From Paenibacillus barcinonensis (GTDB taxonomy: Bacteria; Bacillota; Bacilli; Paenibacillales; Paenibacillaceae), in NCBI RefSeq assembly GCF_003217495.1, contig NZ_QJSW01000007.1:170123-234122 (forward strand): a stretch of DNA of 64,000 nucleotides, in the 5' to 3' direction. Positions 36,756-46,274 of this stretch are shown in pieces. The translations under genes and the position numbers were made by a program. The stretch's first letter is position 1, and each line of letters begins with the position of its first letter. The notes under the pieces were generated by a model. That model saw only the letters and a program-made list of their open reading frames with translations, searched no databases and was not told the origin of the DNA.

Positions 36756-38828
36756 TCAGAACTGATTGATTGTTCCTTTTTCAACACTCAAAAAACGTAA
36801 GGATGATTTTGATGTGTCAGATAAATACAAGTTCAGGCGTTGCGGTGTGTACGGCCCAACTTCTGCATGGAAGTTGCCAGTTTCGTCAAACTGTACAGTG
36901 ATATCTTCAATATGGACGGATACAGGACCTTCCTGTACTTTAATAACAACACTCTGTCCTTTAAGGCTCAGAAATTTACCCTCCAAAATTAAACGTCCAT
37001 CAAGCTCATACTGAGCAAAGAAGGATTGGTCTTTATAGGTTGCAGGTTTGATATAAACTTCCTTTTGTGGCATTTCAGGAAGAGCAGACTTGTCAGTAGG
37101 TTGCAAAGGGCGACCCTTCAAGCTATATAGTGAACCTTGCAAGTGCTTTAAAATAACAAGTGCTTCTGCCTTCGTAACGTTGCGATCGCCTTCATAACCG
37201 GCATAGGACAATTCGGTTACACCCCGGACGTAACCTTTGGCGAGTACATATTGGACAGCGTTATATCCATTAAAGTACATTCCGTCTGCGGCAGCGACAA
37301 TCTCTGCTATCTCTAACCGATCTATAGGCTGGTTACGTTTCTCTTTCTTTGCTATGCCAGCTAGCGGATAGTTGCGATCTTTGGAAATCTGATAGGCTGC
37401 ATCAACCAAGGTCTGTTTGCCACTCTGGTAAGATGTGATATTAACCCTATATGTTTTCAGTAGCATCATCCAGAACTCAGCTTCACTTACCGTTGCATCG
37501 GGTTTCAGTTTTCCGTTGCTTGCCGGGGTAATAATCCCCTCTTTCAGCCCCCATTCGAGTGTTTCCCGTAACGAGTGGCCGGTAGAATCCAAAGGCAATG
37601 CCTTGAGAGCGCTACTGTAGTTTTTCGTTTTCCATTTGGGATAAACCTTAACCTTGACCAGTGATGTTTGTCCTTCTAATGTGGCTTTAATCGTGTAGTC
37701 ACCAGGCTTGATCGCAGTAATCATTCCCGATGCGGATATTCGAAGTCCTTTATCATTGCTGCTTATGTAGCGCATTCCCTCGGTTTTCTCATCAGCAGTG
37801 GTATCGTCGTAGTGACTGATCCATATCGTTTGCTGCTGCTCATCCTGATTTAACGTAATTTCCGTTGTGAAAGGTTCAAAATAATTAAGGGCTTGTCCCT
37901 CTCCTGTAGTAAACGACCATGTTTTTGATTTTGATTCTGCATTTTTGCTGGTGGAATAGGTAAGTGATACGGTATACGTATGATGCCCTTTTAAAACAGA
38001 CTTGGGATAAACAAACAAGGTGTTGCCTTGTAGCTCCTCATAGTAGGGAACTGCATTCCCCAGATTATCTTTAATCTCCACCTGAGGATTGGTTATTGTA
38101 TCTTCTGCAGTAGCCGATATGATATAACCGGAAAATTTCACTTTAAACCGATCCAAAGGGTTAGGAATTTCTTGTCCATAGAACCCTACGGGTACATTCG
38201 TCTGTTGATTATAGGGATATACCGCCAATATATCATTTTTTGATGAAATGATCGTAGGTCCGGCCATATCCACCACAGCTGTACCATCAACGAGACCGAT
38301 ACCTATTTCACTAAAGTAGGGGTCTAAAATAATGTCCCGATGATAGGCCGTATCCAGCCATCCTTGCATTGCTTCAGAGCTGCTTTTCTGATTGAAATGC
38401 ATGACCTCTCCAGTGGATAAACCATACTTTGAAGAAGCTGTATAACCTGCGGCAATCAGACGATCTTTTGCTTTTGTTCCTGTGAATCCTGGCCCGCCTT
38501 CAATTTCGGAGTGTGCTTTCAATCCGGTAAGCTGGCTTTTATTATCGTTGTAATGCGAAGCGTGATTCTCAGCAGCTCGTGTGATTGCTACATTCAATTT
38601 CACTGGGGGTACGCCAACTTTTGCACGAACCGAGTTGAGAAAATCAAGCGCATCCAGTTGATCCTGAGTATACCCGGAGCCTGTGCTGTTATCTGCACTG
38701 GCTTGTGATGTACCGTTGAAACTGGAATTGGATGTCACCAAGGTAAGAAGAGACAGGAAAGCGAACAGATAAGCAATTCTGGTCATGAAGTGAATTCCCG
38801 GCTTTGAAGAGGGTTCTTGCTTAAGCAA
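36756..38828 (-). CDS. Secreted CAP-domain wall protein with Ig-like and degenerate SLH domains
   Basis: The start is taken as a TTG nine bases behind AAAGGAGG; the frame opens 14 codons earlier, across the ribosome-binding site itself. A signal peptide (TRIAYLFAFLSLLTLVTS) leads to a CAP/SCP domain (about 50-175: ALDFLNSVRAKVGVPPVKLN, AMQGWLDTAYHRDIILDP). An SbsA-like Ig module (about 185-330), a BIG2-like module (GLRISASGMITAIKPGDYTI), two poorly conserved SLH-like segments (about 425-580) and a C-terminal beta region follow. CAP proteins with SLH anchors are found on Bacillales surfaces and spore coats. The degenerate SLH copies lack the usual TRAE motif in part (VSEAEF, VTKAEA). The exact role is unknown. 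Confidence 0.85.
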   Translation of the reverse strand: MLKQEPSSKPGIHFMTRIAYLFAFLSLLTLVTSNSSFNGTSQASADNSTGSGYTQDQLDALDFLNSVRAKVGVPPVKLNVAITRAAENHASHYNDNKSQLTGLKAHSEIEGGPGFTGTKAKDRLIAAGYTASSKYGLSTGEVMHFNQKSSSEAMQGWLDTAYHRDIILDPYFSEIGIGLVDGTAVVDMAGPTIISSKNDILAVYPYNQQTNVPVGFYGQEIPNPLDRFKVKFSGYIISATAEDTITNPQVEIKDNLGNAVPYYEELQGNTLFVYPKSVLKGHHTYTVSLTYSTSKNAESKSKTWSFTTGEGQALNYFEPFTTEITLNQDEQQQTIWISHYDDTTADEKTEGMRYISSNDKGLRISASGMITAIKPGDYTIKATLEGQTSLVKVKVYPKWKTKNYSSALKALPLDSTGHSLRETLEWGLKEGIITPASNGKLKPDATVSEAEFWMMLLKTYRVNITSYQSGKQTLVDAAYQISKDRNYPLAGIAKKEKRNQPIDRLEIAEIVAAADGMYFNGYNAVQYVLAKGYVRGVTELSYAGYEGDRNVTKAEALVILKHLQGSLYSLKGRPLQPTDKSALPEMPQKEVYIKPATYKDQSFFAQYELDGRLILEGKFLSLKGQSVVIKVQEGPVSVHIEDITVQFDETGNFHAEVGPYTPQRLNLYLSDTSKSSLRFLSVEKGTINQF

Positions 38829-38957
38829 TGGATATAACCTCCTTTTGTGTAATATGATAAAATTCGACATTTACCTTTGTTAATCCTTCCATCAAAGTTG
38901 TATGCCATGTGTGATGTGTTTACATTCATGATCTGAATGTGTTTTTTGGACAGCACA

Positions 38958-39001
38958 AAGAGGCTTCTCTCCGTTATGAGTCCGCAGAGAAAGCCTCTTC
39001 C
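38958..39001 (-). terminator. Hairpin terminator after the GH43 gene
   Basis: On the minus strand AAGAGGCTTTCTCT pairs with AGAGAAGCCTCTT, with one bulge, and the sequence continues TTGTG. The T run is short. Confidence 0.6.
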
Positions 39002-39013
39002 TGGTGATTCACA

Positions 39014-40882
39014 CTAGAAATTCATACGTGCAAATGTAGCATCGCCCTTCACTGTAGTGCTGCTGGAGGCATTCACTGTATCCAACTGTAACACGTAATC
39101 ATAATGCCGGATGTAATATCCGGGCTGGCTGAAGGATTGCAGGGAGACTTTGCTGCTGTCGGCCCAGCCAGGGCTGATGAGGAACGTGGCATCTCCTTTA
39201 TAATCCGTGGTGTTGGAGAATGCTTCGAGTACAACTTTGTTACTGGTGTTCCGTTTCAGGAAATAACCCGGATAGTTGATGGACTCTAATGAAATGCCGC
39301 TGGAGCTGGCAAGGCCTGGTACAACGCGGAACTGTGAATCTAGAACAGGGGAGACATTGGCATCAATGCGAGCGACATAATTGGCGTGACGGATCATGCG
39401 ATCCGGTACGTTGTGTGAAACAAACTGACTGTAGCCAGTGGCTTCAGGGTTAGACGGCCCCAGCATTTTGACTTCATGCAGCGTTGGGGTGTACCAGTTG
39501 CCGGGATTGTTCCACAAGACAGCATTGACCATATTGATCCGTACATAGCGGGCAGTAAAATGCACAGCATCCGTGGTGAAACCATAGGTCAGATTGTTGG
39601 TGCGATCCAAGGTGGAGTAATTAACACCATCGTTGCTAATCTCAATTTTGTATTTGTAGTACCCTTCAGAACCCTTATACATAAACCACGAAATGTCGAT
39701 CTCCGTAATCGTCTTAGGTGCTCCAAAATCCACCTGCCACCAGGCAGGCCAGCTATTGGAGGAGGCCACCCATGAAGTCTGGTAGTTGCCATCATTGACG
39801 TTGGATGCAGATGAGCCGGAGGCTGTGGAGCTGGCCGAAGCCGCTTTGCCCTGAGCATGGTTGATAAGTGCGGGTGTGGTGATCTGTCCCGTTGCCGCGT
39901 CAATATTCCATGTTGTATACCATTCCAGCGAGGCTGTGCCGCTCGACTCATTCAGCGTGAGCGGCAGCCAGATGTGCTTATGCTCGCCAAGATTCATCGG
40001 ATTCCAGCGATCAGCCATATAAATATAGGAGGTTGTGCTGCTGCCCTGAATCGTGGCAATATCATGAATCTGGGAGCCGAAGGCCGACGGATTGCCGTAA
40101 GGTGTGAGTGCGGTCCATGGCCCAGTCATGGATGTTGCCGTAGCGTAAGCACCCTGATTCGGATACCAGCCGGCAGCCTGGGAGGTGAAGAGGTAGTAGC
40201 GGTTTCCTTTTTTCACAACGGCGGGGGCTTCACGGTAGACATTCTCGAATAGCCATCCTTCAAACGACTGTATCCCCGTATAGCTTGCATTCATTTTAAA
40301 AATAGCCATCGTATCATTTGCACCGCCATTTTTGCGGGAAGCTGTAACCAGGTAACCTGTGCCGTCTGTATCCACAAAAACAGTCATGTCCCGTGACTCA
40401 TAATCGAGCGGGCGGAAGCTGCCCTCATATGTGAATTTGCCGTTAGGTGTATTGCTTGTTGCGACCGCTACGCGGCCAAGATTATAATCTGTGCCATTCT
40501 CATAATGTGCCCAGAGCACATATTGTTTGGTTGAGGCGTTATAGATCACTTTGGGTCGTTCAATCTTGCTGGAGGCCAGCTCGGTGGCGGAGTCTTTGGT
40601 CAGAATAGCGTTGCTGAAGGTCCAGTTTTTCAAATCGGTAGAGGTGTAGACATTAACGCTGTCGAATTTTCCGCCTACTGCATGTTCGCCATACAGATAA
40701 TACGTGGAGCCGACCTGCAGGATGTTACCGCTGTTTGCGTGAATGGGATTGCCTGCCGTATCAAGCCAATCGGTGCCATTGGTGATGGTCACACTTGCCG
40801 CACTGGCTCGTTCAGAATGCAGGCCGTACAAGGTGAATGCGAGCGCGAATACCAGAAGCCAGATCGTCTTTCGTTTCCCCAT
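39014..40882 (-). CDS. Secreted GH43 glycoside hydrolase with F5/8-type and AbfB modules
   Basis: The start is the ATG eight bases behind GGAGG; the frame opens five codons earlier. A signal peptide ends SERASAAS. The 622-residue protein has a five-blade propeller GH43 domain (about 30-345: NILQVGSTYYLYGEH, KIERPKVIYN, REAPAVVKKGNRYYLF), resembling the exo-beta-1,3-galactanase subgroup by its opening. An F5/8 type C carbohydrate-binding module (about 350-480) and an AbfB (CBM42) module (about 485-620: SLESINYPGYFLKR, SLQSFSQPGYYIRH) follow. AbfB binds arabinose side chains. It probably acts on arabinogalactan or arabinoxylan. A cre site lies between promoter and start. Exact specificity is inferred. 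Confidence 0.87.
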   Translation of the reverse strand: MGKRKTIWLLVFALAFTLYGLHSERASAASVTITNGTDWLDTAGNPIHANSGNILQVGSTYYLYGEHAVGGKFDSVNVYTSTDLKNWTFSNAILTKDSATELASSKIERPKVIYNASTKQYVLWAHYENGTDYNLGRVAVATSNTPNGKFTYEGSFRPLDYESRDMTVFVDTDGTGYLVTASRKNGGANDTMAIFKMNASYTGIQSFEGWLFENVYREAPAVVKKGNRYYLFTSQAAGWYPNQGAYATATSMTGPWTALTPYGNPSAFGSQIHDIATIQGSSTTSYIYMADRWNPMNLGEHKHIWLPLTLNESSGTASLEWYTTWNIDAATGQITTPALINHAQGKAASASSTASGSSASNVNDGNYQTSWVASSNSWPAWWQVDFGAPKTITEIDISWFMYKGSEGYYKYKIEISNDGVNYSTLDRTNNLTYGFTTDAVHFTARYVRINMVNAVLWNNPGNWYTPTLHEVKMLGPSNPEATGYSQFVSHNVPDRMIRHANYVARIDANVSPVLDSQFRVVPGLASSSGISLESINYPGYFLKRNTSNKVVLEAFSNTTDYKGDATFLISPGWADSSKVSLQSFSQPGYYIRHYDYVLQLDTVNASSSTTVKGDATFARMNF

Positions 40883-40913
40883 TACGTACACCTCCACAGA
40901 AATTAGGAATAAA

Positions 40914-40927
40914 TAATAGCGCTTTCA
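40914..40927 (-). promoter_or_regulatory. cre site of the GH43 gene
   Basis: TGAAAGCGCTATTA on the minus strand is close to the CcpA consensus WTGNAARCGNWWWCA. It lies downstream of the predicted promoter and upstream of the start codon, where CcpA would repress. Confidence 0.6.
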
Positions 40928-40932
40928 TTTAC

Positions 40933-40960
40933 ATTGTAATTGATTTACAATCTTTGGCAA
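40933..40960 (-). promoter_or_regulatory. Predicted sigma-A promoter of the GH43 gene
   Basis: TTGCCA and TACAAT on the minus strand are separated by 16 bases, just upstream of the cre site. Confidence 0.6.
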
Positions 40961-41236
40961 GTGAACATTTCGATGAGAGATGAACAAAGCAAAAAGGTCA
41001 CAGGGCAAGAGCGGCAAGAGCGAGGGGGAGCCAACGAACCTGCTGGAGCTGACAACCTCTCTTTGAATCTTGAAAAAAAGCCTTCAACTCCGCTCAAGGG
41101 ATGTACGGATATGATCTACATATGCTGAATGGATTGTCTGTGCCGAATAGGAGAGCAACATTGTGTATGTCGTCTCATGATATAACTGTCCTGTGCCCGT
41201 GACGGGTGCTACTTCATTCAGTAGGGGGATAACATT

Positions 41237-42013
41237 ATGAACGAGACATGCAGAAGACTGGAAGGACAATTTGCTTTGGTAACAGGAGCGAGCAGAGGCA
41301 TTGGAAGCAGTATTGCAATCCGTCTGGCACAGGAGGGCGCGTATGTGCTTGTGCACTTCGGTACACGGCAAGACGATGCGGAGCAGGTTGTACGGCATAT
41401 TGCAGATCATGGTGGACAGGCCCAAGCCATTGGAGCAGATTTACGCACGCTGGGTGGCATTCATACATTATTTGCAAAGGTCGATGAGGTTGTTCAGAAG
41501 CATGGACGAGATGCCAAGCTGGACATTCTGGTAAATAACGCGGGGATCGGGCAAATTCTTGGTCTGGAGCAGACGACAGAGGCTTCCTTCGACGAAGTGA
41601 TGAACATCAATGTAAAAGCGCCTTTGTTTGTAACACAGCAGGCAGTCCCGCGCCTGCGGGATGGAGGGCGAATCATTAATATTTCTTCTTTTGTTACACG
41701 AGTAGCTTCCCCTGGGGTGTTTGCCTATAGCATGACGAAGGGCGCAGTGGATACCTTCACCAAGCTGCTGGCGAAAGAGCTGGGAAGCCGCCAGATTACA
41801 GTCAATGCAATCCAGCCAGGCATCATTAATACCGAGATGAATGCAGGAACACTCACGAATCCGCAAGGGCAGGCGTATGCAGCAGGCCTGTCTGTCCTGA
41901 ACCGCTGGGGAGAGCCGGAGGATGTGGCAGATGTAGCGGCATTTCTTGCGTCAGCAGACAGCCGCTGGATTACTGGGCAATGTCTCGATGCCAGCGGTGG
42001 ATCACATCTGTAA
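41237..42013 (+). CDS. Short-chain dehydrogenase/reductase
   Basis: This 258-residue protein has the NAD(P) motif TGASRGIG, the NNAG motif (ILVNNAGIG), a Ser in NISSFV and the YSMTKGA active-site pair, all in the order of classical SDRs. It starts behind AGTAGGGGG. The C-terminus carries DASGGSHL like many 3-oxoacyl-reductase-like enzymes. Substrate unknown. It stands alone and divergent from the GH43 gene. Confidence 0.92.
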   Translation: MNETCRRLEGQFALVTGASRGIGSSIAIRLAQEGAYVLVHFGTRQDDAEQVVRHIADHGGQAQAIGADLRTLGGIHTLFAKVDEVVQKHGRDAKLDILVNNAGIGQILGLEQTTEASFDEVMNINVKAPLFVTQQAVPRLRDGGRIINISSFVTRVASPGVFAYSMTKGAVDTFTKLLAKELGSRQITVNAIQPGIINTEMNAGTLTNPQGQAYAAGLSVLNRWGEPEDVADVAAFLASADSRWITGQCLDASGGSHL

Positions 42014-42063
42014 CCTGTGAAATGTACACACGGATTGGTGGAGCAGTGTGTGAAAATAAAAGA

Positions 42064-42096
42064 TATATCCTGCATCCGAAGGGTATGCAGGATATA
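42064..42096 (-). terminator. Terminator after the siderophore-binding gene, one of two adjacent hairpins
   Basis: TATATCCTGCAT and ATGCAGGATATA pair perfectly; on the minus strand they lead into TCTTTTATTTT. A second hairpin (CAATCCCCTC and GAGGGGATTG, 42100-42137) precedes it. Either can also end the convergent SDR transcript. Confidence 0.65.
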
Positions 42097-42195
42097 GAGC
42101 AATCCCCTCGACTCCATAGTGACGGAGGAGGGGATTGTTCCAGCATTGTCAGCACAATGAATGTGCTTGATTATGAGTGTGCTGGTAGCGAGCAG

Positions 42196-43218
42196 CTATT
42201 TTGATTTGTTCAAGAGGCTGTCTACAATAAATTGAAGTTGTGCCTCAAGAGAAATGGGGTCATTAAAAAATGAACCATCTGCATCAATGAAATAAACGTG
42301 TTTGTTTTTAACAGCGGGTAATGCCTTCCATACGTTGCTTTTGTATACGACATCCGGATTACCGTCATCCCAGCCCCAGTTGCTTGTGAAGACATAATCG
42401 CCTGCATACTCATGCAGTTGCTCCAACGATAGGCTTGCACCCGTGCCTTTTCCGTCAATCAGTTCCTTTTCGATCAGAGGAGGGGCTTTCAGACCGAATT
42501 CTCCGTACAGAATCTCCCCGCCTCGTGCAGCTTTGTTCCCCCACGCATATATTCCTTTGGAATAAGGTTGAAGGATGGATACCGTGTGATCCCCTACGAC
42601 CGCCTGAATCTGTGGTTTAACCTCGGCAATTTTGGCATTCCACTTATCAATCCATGCCTGAGCTTCTTGCTCCTTGCCTGTTAGCTTGCCGAATTCCAGC
42701 AATAGCTCCTGGGGATTGGCTGCACCATATTTCAGACTCACCACAGGGGCAATCTGAGACAAGGCTTCATATTGATTTTCCACCAGATAGTCGTACGTGA
42801 TGATCAGATCCGGTTCCAGATTCAGTATTGCTTCAGCGTTGCTCCCTTCGCCCAGATCAACGATGCCTTCCAGCATGCCTTTATGGTATGGGTTGCGCAT
42901 CGCATCATATGTCGCTGCTACCGGCTTGACTCCAAGCACCAGCAAATTACCGATGGCACTACCTGTCAGATCGACAATTCGTTGCGGGTGAGCGGGAATC
43001 GTGATGGTTCCTCTACTATCAGTATAAGTCTGGGTTGCCGCAGTAGACGTTTCGGATGCTGTAGCTGGTTTTTGTTGAGATACACCCGATTCGACTGTTT
43101 TACCTGTGCCTGTGTTGTTCGTGGCTGTTGCTCCGCCGCCACATGCCGAGAGAATCAAGGTGAAACACAAGAGCAATGCCGCTGTGGCAATGGATGATGA
43201 TCGTTTTGTTTTAACCAT
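42196..43218 (-). other. Internal start unit: iron-siderophore ABC binding lipoprotein
   Basis: An ATG at 43218 (MVKTKRSSSIATAAL) lies seven bases behind GCGGAGG, a better site than most genes here. The 340 residues have a lipobox LSAC-G, a Ser/Thr-rich spacer and a PeriplaBP_2 fold (TDSRGTITIPAHPQRIVDLT, AILNLEPDLIITYDYLVE, FTSNWGWDDG). This is the FeuA/FhuD-like group that binds ferric siderophores. No permease genes are adjacent; they must be elsewhere. Whether this is made alone, or only as the C-terminal part of the fused protein, is open. Confidence 0.75.
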
Positions 43219-44178
43219 GGTTAAACCTCCGCTTGAATGTAAATGAGAATCGTAATCAATGAAACTATAGCATTCGCTTCCAGTAGCAACAAGGGCAGAT
43301 CGGGTACGTGCCTTGGGCATATCCGGTATGAAGCTTCCTTTGGGTGAATTAGCCGCCCGGTACTGAGTTGGCGTTACACCATATATTTTTTTGAAACTGC
43401 GGCTTAACGTATGGGCATCTGGATATCCAACCAGTTCAGCGATTTCCTGAAGAGGGGTATCTGCGTGCTTGAGCATACGGGCAGCCTGCTGTGCGCGAAT
43501 CGTCACTAACAGTCGAATTGGACTTTGTTGTACACGCGATTTGAACTGTTTGGTCAGATAACTGACACTGCAATCGAATAGGTCCGCCAGAGATTGCAGT
43601 GTGATGGGTTCCATGTAATGCTGCTCCATATAATGTATCACTTGAGCGGACAGGTCAGGAGGGACGGGGGCAATGCCTTGTTGCTTCATTTGTGAGAGAA
43701 GGGCGTGAACGAACTGATAGAACAGTGTTCTTGCCTGAAGCTGATGGAGCTTATCCGGGTTTGCCCAATGCTCGTACATATCCTCCAGCTTGCGAAGCAG
43801 TGAAATAGGATATTCGGGGAGGAATACACACTGATGCTGGAAGGGACTATCGGTCAGCGGTCGCTTCATCAGGGGATGGGAAGCGGGCAGCATCAGGCTG
43901 GCCTTGTACAGGATTAAATAATATTCAAACCGTTCCTCTGCGATAATATTCAGAAAGGCTCCCCGGCCACCTTGAAGGACATGGAATCGTCTCAGGTTAT
44001 ACACCTTGTGATCTAGCTGCAATGAAGCATGTCCATCCAGCACATATACGAATGCATGCGAAGGGAGCTGATAACGTTGTGTGTTCTCTCCGGGCTCCAG
44101 CACGGCAAGCCGAATATCCATGACCTGGATCGAAGAATAATTCCACCAATGGATATGATCGTCTAGTGTAAGGGTCAT
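42196..44178 (-). CDS. AraC regulator and siderophore-binding protein in one open frame
   Basis: The start is the ATG nine bases behind GTAGGAGG. Residues about 1-270 of 660 are a cupin-like ligand domain and an AraC HTH pair (LADLFDCSVSYLTKQFKSRV, EIAELVGYPDAHTLSRSFKK). There is no stop: the frame runs through about 45 codons of apparent linker (SPKGSFIPDMPKARTRS...) straight into a complete siderophore-binding lipoprotein with its own signal and lipobox LSAC. That linker holds a Fur box and the downstream gene's GGAGG site, so it looks like an intergenic region that has lost its stop. A fused product would have a DNA-binding half inside and a binding-protein half outside. Both separate and fused translation are possible. 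The gene is flanked by a second Fur box, so it is iron-regulated. Confidence 0.75.
   Translation of the reverse strand: MTLTLDDHIHWWNYSSIQVMDIRLAVLEPGENTQRYQLPSHAFVYVLDGHASLQLDHKVYNLRRFHVLQGGRGAFLNIIAEERFEYYLILYKASLMLPASHPLMKRPLTDSPFQHQCVFLPEYPISLLRKLEDMYEHWANPDKLHQLQARTLFYQFVHALLSQMKQQGIAPVPPDLSAQVIHYMEQHYMEPITLQSLADLFDCSVSYLTKQFKSRVQQSPIRLLVTIRAQQAARMLKHADTPLQEIAELVGYPDAHTLSRSFKKIYGVTPTQYRAANSPKGSFIPDMPKARTRSALVATGSECYSFIDYDSHLHSSGGLTMVKTKRSSSIATAALLLCFTLILSACGGGATATNNTGTGKTVESGVSQQKPATASETSTAATQTYTDSRGTITIPAHPQRIVDLTGSAIGNLLVLGVKPVAATYDAMRNPYHKGMLEGIVDLGEGSNAEAILNLEPDLIITYDYLVENQYEALSQIAPVVSLKYGAANPQELLLEFGKLTGKEQEAQAWIDKWNAKIAEVKPQIQAVVGDHTVSILQPYSKGIYAWGNKAARGGEILYGEFGLKAPPLIEKELIDGKGTGASLSLEQLHEYAGDYVFTSNWGWDDGNPDVVYKSNVWKALPAVKNKHVYFIDADGSFFNDPISLEAQLQFIVDSLLNKSK
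43244..43258 (-). promoter_or_regulatory. Internal Fur box before the siderophore-binding unit
   Basis: TGAGAATCGTAATCA (plus strand) matches 11 of 14 fixed positions of the 7-1-7 box TGATAAT-N-ATTATCA. It lies within the open frame, 25 bases ahead of the internal ATG. Confidence 0.6.
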
Positions 44179-44221
44179 CTGTACCATCCTCCTACCGTGC
44201 AGGGCATTTCTTATATTATAT

Positions 44222-44236
44222 TGATAATGATTCTCA
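44222..44236 (-). promoter_or_regulatory. Fur box before the AraC regulator
   Basis: TGATAATGATTCTCA matches 13 of 14 fixed positions of the 7-1-7 Fur box. It is 43 bases from the regulator ATG. Confidence 0.8.
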
Positions 44237-44368
44237 ACGTAAAGAGAGAATAAGGGATAACGGACCTTTTCAGGTCAGCTACCCCTTGTTTTGTAACTGG
44301 ATGATAAGATACATCCTTTGCTTGGTATGATCGGTCGATCGTTGTATTGGACTTGCGAATGAATCTGT

Positions 44369-45817
44369 TTATTTTCGGCCTTTGCGAACCTTGAGCTGCA
44401 TGCGTTTGATCGTCGTATGTTGCATAACTTCCAGCACGAGCGGACCTTTGCCATTTAGAATCTCAACATCGGTTACATTATCGAGAATTGTAATAATCCC
44501 GATATCATCTGCGCTGACGCCTTCAATCTTGGCAATCGTGCCTACAAAATCAACAGCCCGAAGCTTCTTCTTCTTGCCACCGTTGAAGTTCAGCTTCATA
44601 ATCTGCTGGTTCAGCTGCTCACGCTTGTCCTTCTTGCGTTCAGGTACGATGCGGAGCCGCTGCTCAAAGGCTTCCCTGTGGCGATCCACCTCTTCTTCAG
44701 AAGCAGCCTCGACAACAGGAATCTGAAATCCGATGTACGCTTCAATCTCGGCGAGACGTCTGCCATCCTTCGGTGTGACTAGCGTGAAGGCTCTGCCGGT
44801 TTGCCCTGCACGTCCCGTACGGCCTGTGCGGTGCACATAGCTTTCTTTTTCCAGCGGGATGTCGAAGTTGATCACGTGAGTGATGTTGGTAATATCAATC
44901 CCCCGCGCGGCTACATCGGTTGCCACCAGATAGCGGAATTGTCCGCGCCGAAAGGCATTCATGACTTCAATCCGTTCATCCTGCTCCATGCCACCATGAA
45001 TGCGGTCAGCCGGATAGTCCAGGTCAGCCATGACGCGAAACAGCTTATCAACATTTTCCTGTGTACGGCAGAATACGATGCAGCTATCGGGGTTTTCCAT
45101 AATAAACAAGTCCTGCAGCAGAGCGGTTTTATTTACTTCCGATGTGCGAATTACAGCATGCTCGATCGTGGCTGTGGTGAGTCCACTGGCTTTGATCTCG
45201 ATCTCTACAGGGGTGTCCATGTACTGCCGGGACAGCTTGGCCACATCTTCCGGGAACGTTGCGGAGAACAGCATCGTTGTGCGTTCCTGCGGCAACGCCT
45301 GAATAATAGCCTGTACCGTCTCGATAAAGCCCATGTTCAGCATTTCGTCTGCTTCATCAATAACCAGATAGGCGATACGGTCCAGCGGCAGCGTGCCTCG
45401 TTCAATATGATCCAGAACCCGGCCCGGTGTACCTACGGCAACATGGGTTCGTTGTTTCAACTCGGCTTTTTGAATGTGAAAAGGGGATTGTCCATACAGA
45501 GCGGTTGCTTTAATACGTTTAAAGCGTCCAATGTTCGTGATATCTTCATTGACTTGCAAGGCCAGCTCTCGTGTAGGCGTCAGAATCAAGGCCTGAGGTT
45601 TATTTTCATTCCAGTCCACCAATTCACAGAGCGGGATGCCGTATGCGGCTGTTTTGCCGCTGCCTGTCTGGGATTTAACGACCAGATCCTGCTTCTCCAG
45701 TGCGACAGGAATAACTTGTGTTTGAACCTCGGTAGGCTGCTCATAGCCCAGATTGTCCAGTGCTCTCACAATTTCATCACTCAAGCCATAATCTTTAAAC
45801 TGCGTTTTAATCATCAT
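44369..45817 (-). CDS. dbpA: ATP-dependent RNA helicase DbpA (YxiN)
   Basis: The 482-residue protein has the Q motif, Walker [14 protein letters not shown] in [12 protein letters not shown] (LFSATFPED) and [10 protein letters not shown]. The C-terminal DbpA RNA-binding domain ([20 protein letters not shown]) targets hairpin 92 of 23S rRNA during 50S assembly. It is normal length for the YxiN group. It starts behind AAAAGAGG. A perfect -10 TATAAT at 45937-45942 on the minus strand would give a leader of about 110 bases. Confidence 0.95.
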   Translation of the reverse strand: MMIKTQFKDYGLSDEIVRALDNLGYEQPTEVQTQVIPVALEKQDLVVKSQTGSGKTAAYGIPLCELVDWNENKPQALILTPTRELALQVNEDITNIGRFKRIKATALYGQSPFHIQKAELKQRTHVAVGTPGRVLDHIERGTLPLDRIAYLVIDEADEMLNMGFIETVQAIIQALPQERTTMLFSATFPEDVAKLSRQYMDTPVEIEIKASGLTTATIEHAVIRTSEVNKTALLQDLFIMENPDSCIVFCRTQENVDKLFRVMADLDYPADRIHGGMEQDERIEVMNAFRRGQFRYLVATDVAARGIDITNITHVINFDIPLEKESYVHRTGRTGRAGQTGRAFTLVTPKDGRRLAEIEAYIGFQIPVVEAASEEEVDRHREAFEQRLRIVPERKKDKREQLNQQIMKLNFNGGKKKKLRAVDFVGTIAKIEGVSADDIGIITILDNVTDVEILNGKGPLVLEVMQHTTIKRMQLKVRKGRK

Positions 45818-46128
45818 TTACCTCTTTTGCGTTTAGTTTGGGATGCGGACAGTGTACTCACGTGACGTGGGCCTATGCCACATACCCATGATCTTATTAC
45901 AAGCATTGCACCGTACATGTACCGTATACTCGTCTTATTATACCCTATGTGCAAGTGATGCAGGGTGGTAAATAAAGAGGCTTAACATCATAGGGCCATA
46001 TCCTACCTCTTTATCTGTGTATCGCTGCCCCTCTATATCGGTTCGATTTAACGTCTACCAATGGGCTGAGCCAGTATGCTGTAGAGACCTCCAGAGGATT
46101 CAGAAGCACATGAGTGAATAATGCTTAA

Positions 46129-46144
46129 CGTTCCACGTGAAACG
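46129..46144. promoter_or_regulatory. parS centromere site for ParB (Spo0J)
   Basis: CGTTCCACGTGAAACG contains the 14-base core GTTCCACGTGAAAC of the bacterial parS consensus TGTTNCACGTGAAACA; only the two outermost bases differ, and they differ symmetrically. It lies in the gap between dbpA and the 5'-nucleotidase gene, outside any gene. parS sites cluster near the replication origin. Confidence 0.85.
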
Positions 46145-46214
46145 ATTTGTAGCATTCAGGTGCAAGTATAGCTGCTTTATAGTAGGAGGTGTGCAGCAAT
46201 ATGCATTTCATATC

Positions 46215-46256
46215 AAAAAGGGGCGATGACACCATAATGACATGGAGGCACCGCCC
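46215..46256 (-). terminator. Rho-independent terminator after the 5'-nucleotidase gene
   Basis: On the minus strand GGGCGGT and ATCGCCC pair across a 22-base loop, and CTTTTTG follows. Confidence 0.6.
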
Positions 46257-46274
46257 GGAGTATTTCAGTAGTGA

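Noticed and set aside
44801..45865. Long plus-strand open frame of 354 codons
   Set aside because: It lies antisense to dbpA, whose helicase motifs are all intact; it has no recognisable domain or ribosome-binding site.
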